Source of the DNA: Aquimarina algicola
Lineage (GTDB): Bacteria > Bacteroidota > Bacteroidia > Flavobacteriales > Flavobacteriaceae
Direction of reading: 5' to 3'
Assembly (NCBI RefSeq): GCF_006443095.1
Contig: NZ_VFWZ01000008.1
Location: 124,001-188,000, forward strand
DNA: 64,000 bases
Position 1 is the stretch's first letter. Every line of letters begins with the position of its first letter. Positions 1-8,784 of the stretch are shown here, piece after piece. Made by a program: the position numbers and the translations under genes. The notes beneath the pieces are model-generated. The model had not been told where the DNA came from. It made no database searches and worked only from the letters and a program-made list of their open reading frames with translations.

Positions 1-2
1 TT

Positions 3-446
3 AAGTTTATTGTGATAGAAGAAACCCCGGATTATTTTAGAGTTATTGTTGATGAAGATCAATCTTCAAAATACTATATCAAAAAGAAGTCAGAAGCGAC
101 ATATTATTTAACGGCAAAAGATTTTTATTACAATAATACCTCAGATAGATACAAGCCTCAATGGTATATTTATGAAACTTGGGAAAGGTATTTAAAACGA
201 GTTGAGTTTATCGAACTAAATGTTATAGAAATTTATGATAAACCAAATGGAAAAATTATTTTTAGCACTGAGCCAGATGGTTTTTTGTCATTTGGAGTAG
301 AAAAAATGGAAGGTGAATGGATTAAACTTAAGAAAGATATGTTGCGAGAGTTTAATTATCCAAAAGGAATTAATTATGAAGGATGGTACCGATGGAAAAA
401 AGGTAATGTATTAAGAATTGCTATAACCGAAGCAACATATGAGTAA
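3..446 (+). CDS. Hypothetical protein, 5' end cut by window edge
   Basis: The frame is open from the first complete codon at the window edge, so the visible 147 or so residues are probably the C-terminal part of a longer protein; a GTG at position 12 is possible as a start but has nothing to favour it. The second half (VIEIYDKPNGKI, then a GxW-type stretch EGEWIKLKK, then a GWYRWKKG tail) looks like an SH3-like beta barrel of the sort found in flavobacterial periplasmic proteins. I cannot name a family. No catalytic motif is visible. It is followed after 67 nt by a secreted YD-repeat protein. Confidence 0.6.
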   Translation, partial: KFIVIEETPDYFRVIVDEDQSSKYYIKKKSEATYYLTAKDFYYNNTSDRYKPQWYIYETWERYLKRVEFIELNVIEIYDKPNGKIIFSTEPDGFLSFGVEKMEGEWIKLKKDMLREFNYPKGINYEGWYRWKKGNVLRIAITEATYE

Positions 447-513
447 TATAATTAACGATATCAATATAGTTATTGATTACATGTACTTCTTTTAGAATCA
501 GCAAAAAGTATAA

Positions 514-1524
514 ATGAGAATTGTAATATTATTTTTCCTGGTTTTTATTGGCAACATTGTTGCACAAGATAAAGAAGTAATCAGTTACTACGCTAATAAA
601 AATGTTGCTGTCAAAAAAAATGAAAATACTATTTTGTTTTACGATAATTCAGGAAAATTAATTCGATTGATTGACTTAAAAGTCAAGAAGTCTATTTCTT
701 TTGGATTACCGATTGAAGTTAAAAATATTATCTTTTTTGGGAGTTCGAAAAAAATGAGAGGAGATATCGATACTTTTCCCACGTATTTATATACTCACAT
801 AAACGAAAATGCAGGAGTAGTGCTGTGTGACAAAATAATATATTATAATGAGTTGGGGTTAAAAGTCGGATATGTAGAAAAATGTCCTGATGATACAGGT
901 GGTGACGATTATCGTTTTGGTAAAGAAAAATTATATCAGTATAATGATTTTGGACAGTTAACCACAATAAAAGGAGATACAATTAGAGCATATGACAATA
1001 ATGGTCGTATGATACGCTTTTTTAGAAGAAATCATTTTACCGGAAAAATATTTAATATTTATAACTATCACTATACTAACAATAAACTTATCACAAAAGA
1101 AAATTTTGATACAGAATATACAGACACTATCTTAAAGAGTATTTCAAAGTACAAGTATGATCATAAAGATCGACTCAAATCAATTAAAAACTTTAATGTG
1201 TACAAAGGTAAAGAAGTTTTTCAGTCTAGTTTTTTATTTGATTATAATTCAAAAAACTTAATCGTAAGAGTGAGTAAAAAGAAAAGATATGCTAAAAAAG
1301 AGCTGACTTTACTATCATATAAGTATGATAAAAACCTTAAGATACAATACTCATATATTTATCCAAATCAAAAGCTAGAGTACGAGTACGATAAAAAAGG
1401 CAATTTAATACAGGTATCAGAAAACGGTAAAATAATAAATACATACAGATATAATGATGTTGGAACACGTATTTATAGTTCTAATGGGTGGAGTGAAAGT
1501 ACATCGTATTTAGAATATAAGTAG
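514..1524 (+). CDS. Secreted protein with YD (RHS-like) repeats
   Basis: 336 residues. A signal peptide covers residues 1-17 (hydrophobic core ending IVAQ). The mature part carries several YD-type motifs: YDNSGKLIRL near 43, YNDFGQLTTI and YDNNGRMIRF near 143-169, YDHKDRLKSI near 215, and YEYDKKGNLIQV near 291. Such repeats form beta-hairpin strips in RHS/YD proteins. It is far shorter than polymorphic toxin Rhs proteins, and has neither the conserved Rhs core terminus nor a toxin domain, so it is better read as a small exported YD-repeat protein of unknown role. Confidence 0.75.
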   Translation: MRIVILFFLVFIGNIVAQDKEVISYYANKNVAVKKNENTILFYDNSGKLIRLIDLKVKKSISFGLPIEVKNIIFFGSSKKMRGDIDTFPTYLYTHINENAGVVLCDKIIYYNELGLKVGYVEKCPDDTGGDDYRFGKEKLYQYNDFGQLTTIKGDTIRAYDNNGRMIRFFRRNHFTGKIFNIYNYHYTNNKLITKENFDTEYTDTILKSISKYKYDHKDRLKSIKNFNVYKGKEVFQSSFLFDYNSKNLIVRVSKKKRYAKKELTLLSYKYDKNLKIQYSYIYPNQKLEYEYDKKGNLIQVSENGKIINTYRYNDVGTRIYSSNGWSESTSYLEYK

Positions 1525-1702
1525 TCTCTAATCAAAAAAATATAATAAAAACGTTTGTCTTGCATGAGCTTTATAGTTTTTAAACGTGTTTGTCGATTAA
1601 AGGTAATTTTTGATATTCAATAAGTTTTAAACTTTAGATATAGTGAATTCAATTCTATTTAAAAACATTGTTTTATATTGATCACAATTAGATATCAAAA
1701 GA

Positions 1703-2443
1703 ATGAAAAAAGGACTTGTGATCATTGTTTTTATAGTAAGTAATTTGACTACTAGTTTTAGTCAAAATAATGATACAATTTATAAAGCTTATGTATCCGT
1801 TCAAAACGAAGAAATTAATTTTTCAAGCCTAAAAAAAATAAAATCTCCAAAAATATCCGACTATCAGGGGAGTTATCATTTTGGAGATTCTGAAGCTGAA
1901 TCCCAGTTAGAAATAATATATAGTAATGATCAACTATTTGCCCGTACAGAATATAATGATTGGGAAAATAATACATGGGTACTAAAACATCATAGAGAAT
2001 CTGTTACATATGAAAAAGGTATACTTTATATAGGTGATATCTCCTACCAATTATATGTGTGCGCTGATGATTCTAATCTATTTTTGAAAAAAGGAACAAA
2101 AGGCTTAGCTTCTTTCTATAATGAAATAGAAAATGAAAAAGTGTATCATTATTTACAGTTTAATGATGATAGTTTGGTAGAAAAATCGTTTGGGGATTAC
2201 CCTGAAACAAGTTTTGTAAAACTGTCAGTAAAAGATCTTCAACGTTACTCCAAGAGAGATTTAAAAATTATACGGAATGAAATATTTGCCCGTAATGGCT
2301 TTATTTTTAAAAAAGGAGGGGAGATGGAGCGATATTTTTTGCAAAAGAAATGGTACAATTCAATAGAGAAGACAAATACTCCAAGCTTAGATACAATTGA
2401 AAACCATAATGTAAACTTGATTCTTAAATTAGAAAAACTATAA
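1703..2443 (+). CDS. Secreted YARHG domain protein
   Basis: 246 residues with a signal peptide (residues 1-20, ending TSFSQ). Residues about 180-235 match the YARHG domain: L..L+KxDLKIIRNEIFARNGF followed by F....WY. This extracellular domain is common in Bacteroidota and Firmicutes and its function is unknown. The N-terminal two thirds (a beta-rich stretch around YQGSYHFGD and YEKGILYIGDI) resembles no family I can name. The gene stands alone, with about 180 nt before it and 200 nt after it. Confidence 0.8.
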   Translation: MKKGLVIIVFIVSNLTTSFSQNNDTIYKAYVSVQNEEINFSSLKKIKSPKISDYQGSYHFGDSEAESQLEIIYSNDQLFARTEYNDWENNTWVLKHHRESVTYEKGILYIGDISYQLYVCADDSNLFLKKGTKGLASFYNEIENEKVYHYLQFNDDSLVEKSFGDYPETSFVKLSVKDLQRYSKRDLKIIRNEIFARNGFIFKKGGEMERYFLQKKWYNSIEKTNTPSLDTIENHNVNLILKLEKL

Positions 2444-2609
2444 TACTCATGTACTTTCCAAAAGAATGAGATGAAGAAATTTCCGAAGCAATAGAATTGT
2501 ATCACCTAGCATAAAAAGAGAAAAACATAGCTATGTAACTTATATGATGTACATAGCATGGATTAAAAAAAACAATAAAAAAATGATTTTTTATAAATAA
2601 AATAAATAT

Positions 2610-2633
2610 ATTTACGTAATTAGTTACGTAAAT
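2610..2633. promoter_or_regulatory. 24-bp palindromic operator upstream of marR-GNAT gene
   Basis: A perfect inverted repeat with 10-bp arms (ATTTACGTAA and TTACGTAAAT) around a TTAG centre ends 10 nt before the ATG of the MarR-GNAT gene. MarR-family regulators usually bind palindromes of this size that overlap their own promoter, so autoregulation is the simplest reading. Confidence 0.75.
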
Positions 2634-2643
2634 AACTTTAGAT

Positions 2644-3621
2644 ATGGATTTTTTTGATAAAGCTGGTATTATGACTATCGGCACAAGATTTAGAATGTTG
2701 AATGAAAAAATGACCGAAGATGCTAATAAGATTTACCCAATGTATAATGTAGATATGAAACCAAAATGGTTTCCTGTATTTTATATTGTCTCAAAAGAAG
2801 GAGAAAAATCGATTACCGAGATCGCAAATCAAATAGGACATTCTCACCCCTCTGTAAGCAAAATAGTTCGTGAGATGATCAATCATAAAGTTTTGTCCGA
2901 AAAAAAGGATAAAAATGATGGAAGAAAAAATAATATAAGACTCACTGCAAAAGGAAAACAAATTGCAGACCGAATAGAAGACCAATATGCTGATGTAAAA
3001 AAGGCAGTAGCCAAAATATTGGATCAAAGTAAATTCAATATGTGGTATGCCATCGAAGAATTTGAAATGTTACTTGAACAAAAATCGTTACTACAACGAG
3101 TTAAAGAAGAAAAGAAATATAGAGAAGCAAAAAAAATACAAATAGTGCCTTACGATCCAAAATATAATGAAAGTTTTAAGAGACTTAATCAGGAATGGAT
3201 TGAAACATATTTTGAAATGGAAGAAGCTGATCATAAGGCACTAGATAATCCAGAAAAATATATTATTGATAAAGGAGGTAAGATTCTGTTCGCTCTTTAT
3301 GAAAATGAACCTGTGGGAGTTTGTGCGTTGATAAAAATGGAAAACCATGAGTATGATTTTGAATTAGCAAAAATGGCGGTTTTGCCAAAGATGAAAGGTA
3401 AAGGGATAGGATATCTTTTGGGAAAATCTGTAATAGAAGAAGCAAAATCTTTGGGAGCGCAGAAGTTGTATTTAGAAAGTAATACGATTTTAAAACCTGC
3501 AATTCAATTATACAAGAAACTAGGTTTTCAAAAAGTAATTGGATTTTTTACCCCTTATGCAAGATGTAATATCCAAATGGGTTTAGAAATAAAAAAAAAT
3601 ATTGATATCAACTATAGGTAA
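2644..3621 (+). CDS. MarR-type regulator fused to GNAT N-acetyltransferase
   Basis: 325 residues in two parts. Residues about 30-145 form a MarR winged helix, with recognition-helix region SITEIANQIGHSHPSVSKI near 56-74 and a basic wing KKDKNDGRKNNIRLT. Residues about 165-315 form a GNAT acetyltransferase with acetyl-CoA motif A (MAVLPKMKGKGIGYLL near 246) and motif B (AIQLYKKLGFQKV). Such HTH/GNAT fusions are known; their acetyl acceptors are mostly unknown. The ATG at 2644 sits 10 nt after a perfect palindrome, which suggests self-repression. It is followed by a PD40 lipoprotein gene (33 nt gap) and cysE, possibly one transcript. Confidence 0.88.
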   Translation: MDFFDKAGIMTIGTRFRMLNEKMTEDANKIYPMYNVDMKPKWFPVFYIVSKEGEKSITEIANQIGHSHPSVSKIVREMINHKVLSEKKDKNDGRKNNIRLTAKGKQIADRIEDQYADVKKAVAKILDQSKFNMWYAIEEFEMLLEQKSLLQRVKEEKKYREAKKIQIVPYDPKYNESFKRLNQEWIETYFEMEEADHKALDNPEKYIIDKGGKILFALYENEPVGVCALIKMENHEYDFELAKMAVLPKMKGKGIGYLLGKSVIEEAKSLGAQKLYLESNTILKPAIQLYKKLGFQKVIGFFTPYARCNIQMGLEIKKNIDINYR

Positions 3622-3654
3622 TATATGATTTACCTGAATATATAAGATTAAGAT

Positions 3655-4656
3655 ATGAGACAATTAGCTACACTTGTAATACTATCAGCTATTCTACTTT
3701 CTTGCAATAGTAAAACAACACATAATACACAATCAATTGCTAGTACAAACCATATTGATATATCAGATCAATTACATTACAAACCAGAGATGGTTGGGCC
3801 TTATGTAATTTCACGATCTCATTTCGAGGGGCACGCAAGTATTACCCCTGCCGGTGATGAAATCTATTTTGCGGTGTATTCAAATGATCATGCATATAGT
3901 ACAATTGCATACTCGACAAAAGTTGATGGTGAATGGACAGAACCAGAAATAGCTAGTTTTTCTGGCAAATATAGTGATGGTTCGCCTGCGCTTTCTCCTG
4001 ATGGAAAAAGACTTTATTTTAGTTCAAGAAGACCAATCAGTCGTAATAATAAGATTAACGCTAGTAATGATATTTGGTATGTAGAGAGAATAAACACCAA
4101 AAGTTGGGGGGAACCAATGAGATTACAAGAAGGGATCAACACTGAGTATAACGAGTTTTCGCCCTCTGTAGACAATAAAGGAAATTTATTTTTTTGCTCC
4201 AATAGACCAGAAGGTTTTGGTGACTTAGACGTTTATAAGGCAGATTTTAAGGAAAACAATTACCAAACCCCGGTTCTTCTAGACAGTGTGATAAATTCTA
4301 AATATCATGAAGGCAATGTTGGGGTCTCTCCAGATGGGAATATGTTATTTGTCATGATACAGCATAAACCAGGAGACTATGGATATGATGATATACATTA
4401 TTCTATTAAAAAAGAAGGGAAATGGTCACCTGTCCAAAATTTAGGTTCAGATGTGAATACTTATACATATGATTTTTCCCCTAAAGTATCTCCTGATGGA
4501 AAAACTCTTTATTTTTCTAGTAGAATTAATCGTGATTTTAGCTCGGTTGATTCAACATATACTTTTGAGTCTTTTACTTCTTATCTTAATTCTCCATTAA
4601 ATGGTTTGGGCAATATTTATAAAATCGATTTAAATCAATTGAATCTTAAAAAATGA
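3655..4656 (+). CDS. PD40 (TolB-like) beta-propeller lipoprotein
   Basis: 333 residues. The N-terminus is a lipoprotein signal with lipobox LLSC (Cys17), so it is probably anchored in the outer or inner membrane. At least four PD40 blades are visible, each of the form SPDGKxLYFSSR: near 112, 162 (FSPSVDNKGNLFF), 224 (VSPDGNMLF) and 280 (KVSPDGKTLYFSSR). PD40 propellers bind peptides or act as scaffolds; no enzyme domain is fused here. The stop overlaps the ATG of the serine acetyltransferase gene (ATGA), so the two are translationally coupled. A related PD40 segment occurs in the ankyrin fusion at 45.8-47.2 kb. Confidence 0.82.
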   Translation: MRQLATLVILSAILLSCNSKTTHNTQSIASTNHIDISDQLHYKPEMVGPYVISRSHFEGHASITPAGDEIYFAVYSNDHAYSTIAYSTKVDGEWTEPEIASFSGKYSDGSPALSPDGKRLYFSSRRPISRNNKINASNDIWYVERINTKSWGEPMRLQEGINTEYNEFSPSVDNKGNLFFCSNRPEGFGDLDVYKADFKENNYQTPVLLDSVINSKYHEGNVGVSPDGNMLFVMIQHKPGDYGYDDIHYSIKKEGKWSPVQNLGSDVNTYTYDFSPKVSPDGKTLYFSSRINRDFSSVDSTYTFESFTSYLNSPLNGLGNIYKIDLNQLNLKK

Positions 4657-5372
4657 GTAATCTTTGGGAAAAAATTTTAGCAGAGGCCAATGAGTTAGAT
4701 AATACTATTGCTAGGCTACTTATTAAAAAATATATTGAGAATAGTAATAACCTGCTAGAAGCTGTTTTTAAAATTTTGGTCACTAAACTATCTGACAAAG
4801 ATTTTGAGATAGGAGATTTGATGTTGCTTTTTAAAGAAAAAATTAAAAATATTGATATCGAAAAAGATCTTAAAGCTTTTTATGAAAGGGATTTTGCTTG
4901 TAAAACTTATATCGAAGTCCTTCTTCTATACAGAGGTTTTCATGCATTAGTATTGTATAGACTAGCTCATGAATTATGGAAAAATGATGAATATTTTATG
5001 GCTAATTGGTTGAGCAAAAAAACTTGCGAATTGTATAGTGTAGATATACATCCGGCAGCAAAAATAGGGGAAGGTTTGGTTATAGACCACGCAATGGGAG
5101 TTGTAATCGGAGAAACATGTGTAATTGGGGATCATGTATTTCTTTTCCATAATGTTACGCTAGGAGGAACCGGTAAATCAGATGGTGATAGACATCCTAA
5201 AATAAAGTCTAATGTAGTTATTGGTACTAATGCTACGGTACTAGGAAATATAACAATTGGCGAGCACTCAGTAGTTGCTGCTGGATCAGTTGTATTAAAT
5301 AACGTACTGCCTTACACTGTGGTGGCAGGAGTTCCGGCAGTGACCAAAGGAAAATCAAAAAAGATACAATAA
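4653..5372 (+). CDS. cysE: Serine O-acetyltransferase
   Basis: 239 residues. Catalyses L-serine + acetyl-CoA to O-acetylserine, the first step of cysteine synthesis, in the cytoplasm. The N-terminal helical domain (residues about 1-130, including the YRGFHALVLYRLAHELW helix) is followed by a left-handed hexapeptide beta-helix (130-230). Characteristic motifs are DIHPAAKIGEGLVIDHAMG, where the His is the catalytic base, then VIGETCVIG, FHNVTLGGTGK and GDRHPKI. The C-terminal tail is short and has no typical terminal Ile, so feedback assembly with CysK is uncertain. It overlaps the upstream PD40 gene by 4 nt and ends at a strong bidirectional terminator. Confidence 0.92.
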   Translation: MSNLWEKILAEANELDNTIARLLIKKYIENSNNLLEAVFKILVTKLSDKDFEIGDLMLLFKEKIKNIDIEKDLKAFYERDFACKTYIEVLLLYRGFHALVLYRLAHELWKNDEYFMANWLSKKTCELYSVDIHPAAKIGEGLVIDHAMGVVIGETCVIGDHVFLFHNVTLGGTGKSDGDRHPKIKSNVVIGTNATVLGNITIGEHSVVAAGSVVLNNVLPYTVVAGVPAVTKGKSKKIQ

Positions 5373-5442
5373 GAATAGCTAGGTAATATAATGTGATAAT
5401 AATCAAACTTTGATATAGAAAGTTGAAGTTAAGTTATATAAA

Positions 5443-5479
5443 CAATGCACTTTGATTTACTTCAAAGTGCATTGCTTTT
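5443..5479. terminator. Bidirectional rho-independent terminator
   Basis: A 13-bp perfect stem (CAATGCACTTTGA with TCAAAGTGCATTG) around a 6-nt loop is followed by CTTTT on the + strand, between the convergent cysE (+) and DUF336 (-) genes. Confidence 0.85.
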
Positions 5480-5508
5480 ACAAAGAGATTATTATCTTTT
5501 AACTATAT

Positions 5509-5907
5509 TTATATAGCACTTGCTCCTGCTTCAGCAACAGCATGGTCATTTTCGACAGAGCTACCACTTACTCCGATAGCACCAATAATAGTACCTTCTG
5601 CATCTTTGATAAGAACTCCTCCGGGAAAAGTTATCAACCCATTATTTGAATGTTCAATATTGTACAAAGAACCCCCAGGTTGAGATAATTCACCAATAGC
5701 ACCGGTATTCATATCAAAAAAACGTGCTGTTTTTGCTTTCTTTATTGCAATATCCAATGATCCTAACCAAGCTCCATCCATACGGGCAAAAGCTACTAGG
5801 TTTGCTCCGGCATCTACTACTGCAATATTCATTTTTGTATCTAATGCTGTTGATTTTGATTTTGCCTCTGCGATAATTTTTTCTGCTTGCTCTAGTGTGA
5901 TATTCAT
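5509..5907 (-). CDS. GlcG/HbpS-type heme-binding (DUF336) protein
   Basis: 132 residues from the ATG at 5907; a TTG 27 nt further upstream is in frame but adds a poor, non-conserved N-terminus. The whole protein is a GlcG/HbpS/PduO-C-like (DUF336) domain: ITLEQAEKIIAEAKSK, NIAVVDAGANLVAFARMDGAW, SxxIAIKKAKTARFF, then GGxLIKDAEGTIIGAIGVSG and a C-terminal Glu/Asp-rich helix. Members bind heme or corrinoids or act as small redox-sensing proteins; the substrate here is unknown. It is a single gene with its own terminator downstream (5443-5479). Confidence 0.85.
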   Translation of the reverse strand: MNITLEQAEKIIAEAKSKSTALDTKMNIAVVDAGANLVAFARMDGAWLGSLDIAIKKAKTARFFDMNTGAIGELSQPGGSLYNIEHSNNGLITFPGGVLIKDAEGTIIGAIGVSGSSVENDHAVAEAGASAI

Positions 5908-6040
5908 AATAATTTTTTTAATACTGTTTAACAATTACAGTACAAAAATAATGCAGATAAAAATCTAAATATTTATGAGAAAGGTTCAATTAGTTATGAA
6001 AAAAGGTCATTTTTTTAATGTGTTTTAGAAATAGAGATTC

Positions 6041-6874
6041 TTATATATTAGAAGGACTTACACCAAATTTTGTTTTAAAGGCACTGCTAAAATTAGATAA
6101 ATTGCTGTAGCCAAGATCAAGATAAATGTCTGATGACTTTAAGTTGCCTTTTTCTAATAGTTCTTTAGCCTTTAATAACCGTTTTTCTCGAAGCCATTTC
6201 CCTGGGGAAACCTTATACTCTTTTATAAAATGTCGTTTAAAAGTAGAAAGGCTCATATTACACAAAAAAGCAATTTCTTCAAGAGATAGGGTAGAATATA
6301 CATTTTGTTCAATACTTTTTTTAAAAGATGATACCTCTTCAGTGATCAAGGATAGTAAATAGTCTTCAAAAATGGTCTTATATTTACTAATCAAATACAC
6401 AAGTAATTCTTCAAATTTTACAGATAATAAACTATTCGATACATCTTGAGGAGCAGATTTTATAGTAGATAACGAATTGAGATAAGAGGTTAGATAAGAA
6501 TCATTTTCAATAGTAAAATAAGAAGAAGCCTTTTTTGGTGGCCTTTTAAGTTTGATATGCTTATCCAAAAACTGTTTTAGTCTATGTTCTGAAAAGAAAA
6601 AAAGTTTACAATAATAGATTTCTTCTTTATCCAGTAGTTCACTCCACAAACAATTTCCTTTTTTTATCAAAATAGATTGTTGACTATCTACAACAACAGA
6701 TGTGTTTGCAAAATGAACTTCTTTTTTACCTGTTTGCAAGAAGCTAAACATATGCATATTTAAATTGACTTTAGTTTTAATACTTTCTTCAGTCATTTTA
6801 AAATCATAGATAAATAGATCTTGTTCATTTTTATCTTTTTGTATATAAATATCAGGTATTTTGTCTATGTGCAT
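6041..6874 (-). CDS. AraC family transcriptional regulator
   Basis: 277 residues. The N-terminal part (1-170) is a cupin-like effector region without a recognisable ligand. The C-terminal 100 residues are a double HTH of the AraC/XylS family: YSTLSLEEIAFLCNMSLSTFKRHFIKEY for the first helix pair and DIYLDLGYSNLSNFSSAFKTKFGVSP for the second. It is probably an activator of a nearby gene; the DUF336 gene in the same orientation downstream (134 nt away) is the nearest candidate. No effector can be inferred. Confidence 0.88.
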   Translation of the reverse strand: MHIDKIPDIYIQKDKNEQDLFIYDFKMTEESIKTKVNLNMHMFSFLQTGKKEVHFANTSVVVDSQQSILIKKGNCLWSELLDKEEIYYCKLFFFSEHRLKQFLDKHIKLKRPPKKASSYFTIENDSYLTSYLNSLSTIKSAPQDVSNSLLSVKFEELLVYLISKYKTIFEDYLLSLITEEVSSFKKSIEQNVYSTLSLEEIAFLCNMSLSTFKRHFIKEYKVSPGKWLREKRLLKAKELLEKGNLKSSDIYLDLGYSNLSNFSSAFKTKFGVSPSNI

Positions 6875-7003
6875 CTCTATTTTTATAAGATCGAAAGTAA
6901 ATTTACTATAAATTAATGTCCTTGTCTTGTCATTTACACATCTTGGTCGGTAGCGTTTGATAATCTGTCAAATTATTAACTACATTAATTGAAACTATGT
7001 ATT

Positions 7004-7531
7004 CTACTTTTTATTTTTAGCTTTTAGTTTTTCTTTGTAATAAGATTTACTTGCAATATAAATTACTTTCTTTACTTCACAGTATACATTTTTATCATCT
7101 TTATCCTTTAGAAGTGTAGTTTTTAAAATTTCAATTTCATTTTCATCGGCTACTTTCTGCTTTATGATCTCTAATTCTTCTGTAGAATACGTAAAAGAAG
7201 CATAAAGGTTAGTTTTGGCTGGTCTTTTAAAGGAAATTTCTGCTGATTTATCCCAAACCACATAATCATTACCTATTAAATTGATTAATTGGACCATAGG
7301 AATAGGATCAACGGCAGAAAACATGCTGCCACCAAAAATAGAGTTAACGTAGTTTTTATTCTTATAGCTTAAAGGAAGTTTAATCTGTATTTTTAATAAG
7401 TCTTCTGAAACATAGGTTATTCTACCCGTACTTCTTCTATACATGGGAGAGAGATTAAAACCATATTTGAATAAGGTTTTTTTCTTGAAGAATTTTGTTC
7501 CGATTTCAGCTATTTTTTGATAAAACGACAT
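7004..7531 (-). CDS. DUF4442 hotdog-fold protein (thioesterase-like)
   Basis: 175 residues. The core matches the DUF4442 family, which has a hotdog fold related to acyl-CoA thioesterases: YRRSTGRITYVSEDLLKI, then NSIFGGSMFSAVDPIPMVQL with the GGSMFSAVD turn typical of these proteins, and ISFKRPAKTNLYA. No enzymatic activity has been firmly assigned to this group. It begins 12 nt after the HxlR regulator gene on the same strand and is almost certainly co-transcribed with it, so it is probably under HxlR control. Confidence 0.82.
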   Translation of the reverse strand: MSFYQKIAEIGTKFFKKKTLFKYGFNLSPMYRRSTGRITYVSEDLLKIQIKLPLSYKNKNYVNSIFGGSMFSAVDPIPMVQLINLIGNDYVVWDKSAEISFKRPAKTNLYASFTYSTEELEIIKQKVADENEIEILKTTLLKDKDDKNVYCEVKKVIYIASKSYYKEKLKAKNKK

Positions 7532-7543
7532 AAGAGTAGGTTT

Positions 7544-7948
7544 TTAGGGGTTTTGATATTTAGACAATACTTGTTCTCTGTTATCTTTTAATTGCTCTGC
7601 AAAAAGTTTAGACTCTTCAGAAATATGATCGTTGAGGTATTTATTTGACCAACAAACAAATTCGGCTAAAATAGGAGCTAAATCTCGCCCTTTTTGAGTT
7701 AGGTGATAAAGAAATACCTTTTTGTTTGTAGGGTGTTTACTTTTAGTAAGAAAACCTGATTTTTCTAACTTTGAAAGCCTATCTGCCAAGCGAGCAGAGG
7801 AAATGTTTTCACTTGATTGTGAAAAATCTTTAAATGTTCGTTCGCTGTGATACAATAAGTCTCTTACGATCAATAAAGACCACTTATCACCAAATAAATC
7901 AAGTCCGGAACTTATCGGACATTGAGATCTGAATATTTTTTCTACCAT
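7544..7948 (-). CDS. HxlR family winged-helix regulator
   Basis: 134 residues. Typical HxlR start CPISSGLDLFGDKWSLLIVRDLL with a conserved Cys at residue 10 that often acts as redox or electrophile sensor in this family. The winged helix follows (RTFKDFSQ..ENISSARLADRLSKLEKSGFL, then YHLTQKGRDLAPIL). Two copies of an inverted repeat CTTTC-N5-GAAAG lie just upstream of its ATG, pointing to autorepression. It leads an operon with the DUF4442 gene and is divergent from the NTF2/alpha-beta-hydrolase operon at 8.3-10.6 kb, a common layout for a local regulator. Confidence 0.9.
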   Translation of the reverse strand: MVEKIFRSQCPISSGLDLFGDKWSLLIVRDLLYHSERTFKDFSQSSENISSARLADRLSKLEKSGFLTKSKHPTNKKVFLYHLTQKGRDLAPILAEFVCWSNKYLNDHISEESKLFAEQLKDNREQVLSKYQNP

Positions 7949-7954
7949 ATATTG

Positions 7955-7999
7955 CTTTCGTTTTGAAAGTTATTTTTATATTTACTTTCATTTCGGAAG
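7955..7999. promoter_or_regulatory. Twin inverted-repeat operator, probable HxlR sites
   Basis: Two copies of CTTTC-N5-G(A/G)AAG, at 7955-7969 and 7985-7999, have centres exactly 30 bp apart (about three helical turns). They lie 7 to 51 nt upstream of the HxlR start codon, over the expected promoter. The rest of the 352-nt divergent region up to 8300 shows no other clear structure. Confidence 0.7.
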
Positions 8000-8300
8000 T
8001 AAATTTAACAAGAATTTAGTAATTCCTAAGTATTATACAATAAATGAACAAAATTGTTGCAACAATAATTAAGATTTATAACACTATAGTTGCAATACCT
8101 ATCTGTATATTTTAGGATTTTATTTCAAAATGTAGTTTTTGTGATCAAAAAGCTCATACTATCAGTTTTCAATACAAATACTATTAAATGACTTGTTGCA
8201 TTGAAAGAATAGGAGTGAAAGCCAATTCGTAAAGTGATTTTTTTAGAGATAAACATCACCTTTCATGACGTAACAATTAAATATTCAAAAAATTTTAAAA

Positions 8301-8771
8301 ATGAGTTTCAATTTAGAAAGTACAAGAAAAGAGATTTCAGAGTGGTTTTTTAAAACATACTTTAATCATTGGGTAGAAGTAGGATCAGGTAAACGTAAAG
8401 AAGGTCCTGAGTTTATCTTACAATATTGGGGCACTCCCTTGTATGCAACAGTTGATAATCCTCCAATAGCAGAATGGATGATGACAGGAGAAGAGATTGT
8501 AGGGTTTTTAGAGCTGCAACATAAGCTTTTGAAAGAAGGAGGGTACTCGCATACACATGTGCCGGATAAAAAAATTATAGTGTATAATGACAATGGTGGA
8601 GCTATTGAGGTTATTTGGTCACGAAGAGCTGCTGATCAGACAGAACTACAACGCTATGTAGCGCATTTTGAAATCATAAAAATAGATGGAGTCTGGAAAG
8701 TAGTAGGAATACAATCCAGAAATACTTCAATTGAAAAAGATGAAGACTCAATCAATAAAGCTTGGACTTAA
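8301..8771 (+). CDS. NTF2-like (SnoaL-type) protein
   Basis: 156 residues. The pattern of an N-terminal amphipathic helix (EISEWFFKTYFNHWVEVG), a short middle and a C-terminal beta-sheet (IIVYNDNGGAIEVIWSRR, YVAHFEIIKIDGVWKVVGI) is that of NTF2/SnoaL-like alpha+beta cone proteins. These are enzymes or ligand-binding proteins for small hydrophobic molecules. No active-site assignment is possible. First gene of an operon with two alpha/beta hydrolases (13-nt and 4-nt gaps), divergent from the HxlR regulator, so the set may process an ester or a reactive small molecule. Confidence 0.72.
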   Translation: MSFNLESTRKEISEWFFKTYFNHWVEVGSGKRKEGPEFILQYWGTPLYATVDNPPIAEWMMTGEEIVGFLELQHKLLKEGGYSHTHVPDKKIIVYNDNGGAIEVIWSRRAADQTELQRYVAHFEIIKIDGVWKVVGIQSRNTSIEKDEDSINKAWT

Positions 8772-8784
8772 AAAAGAAAAAATC

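Noticed and set aside
728..982. Minus-strand ORFs opposite real genes
   Set aside because: Low-complexity hydrophobic translations lying within confident genes on the other strand; treated as shadows throughout.
514..1524. Rhs polymorphic toxin
   Set aside because: Too short, lacks the core-ending motif and a toxin domain; only YD-type repeats are seen.
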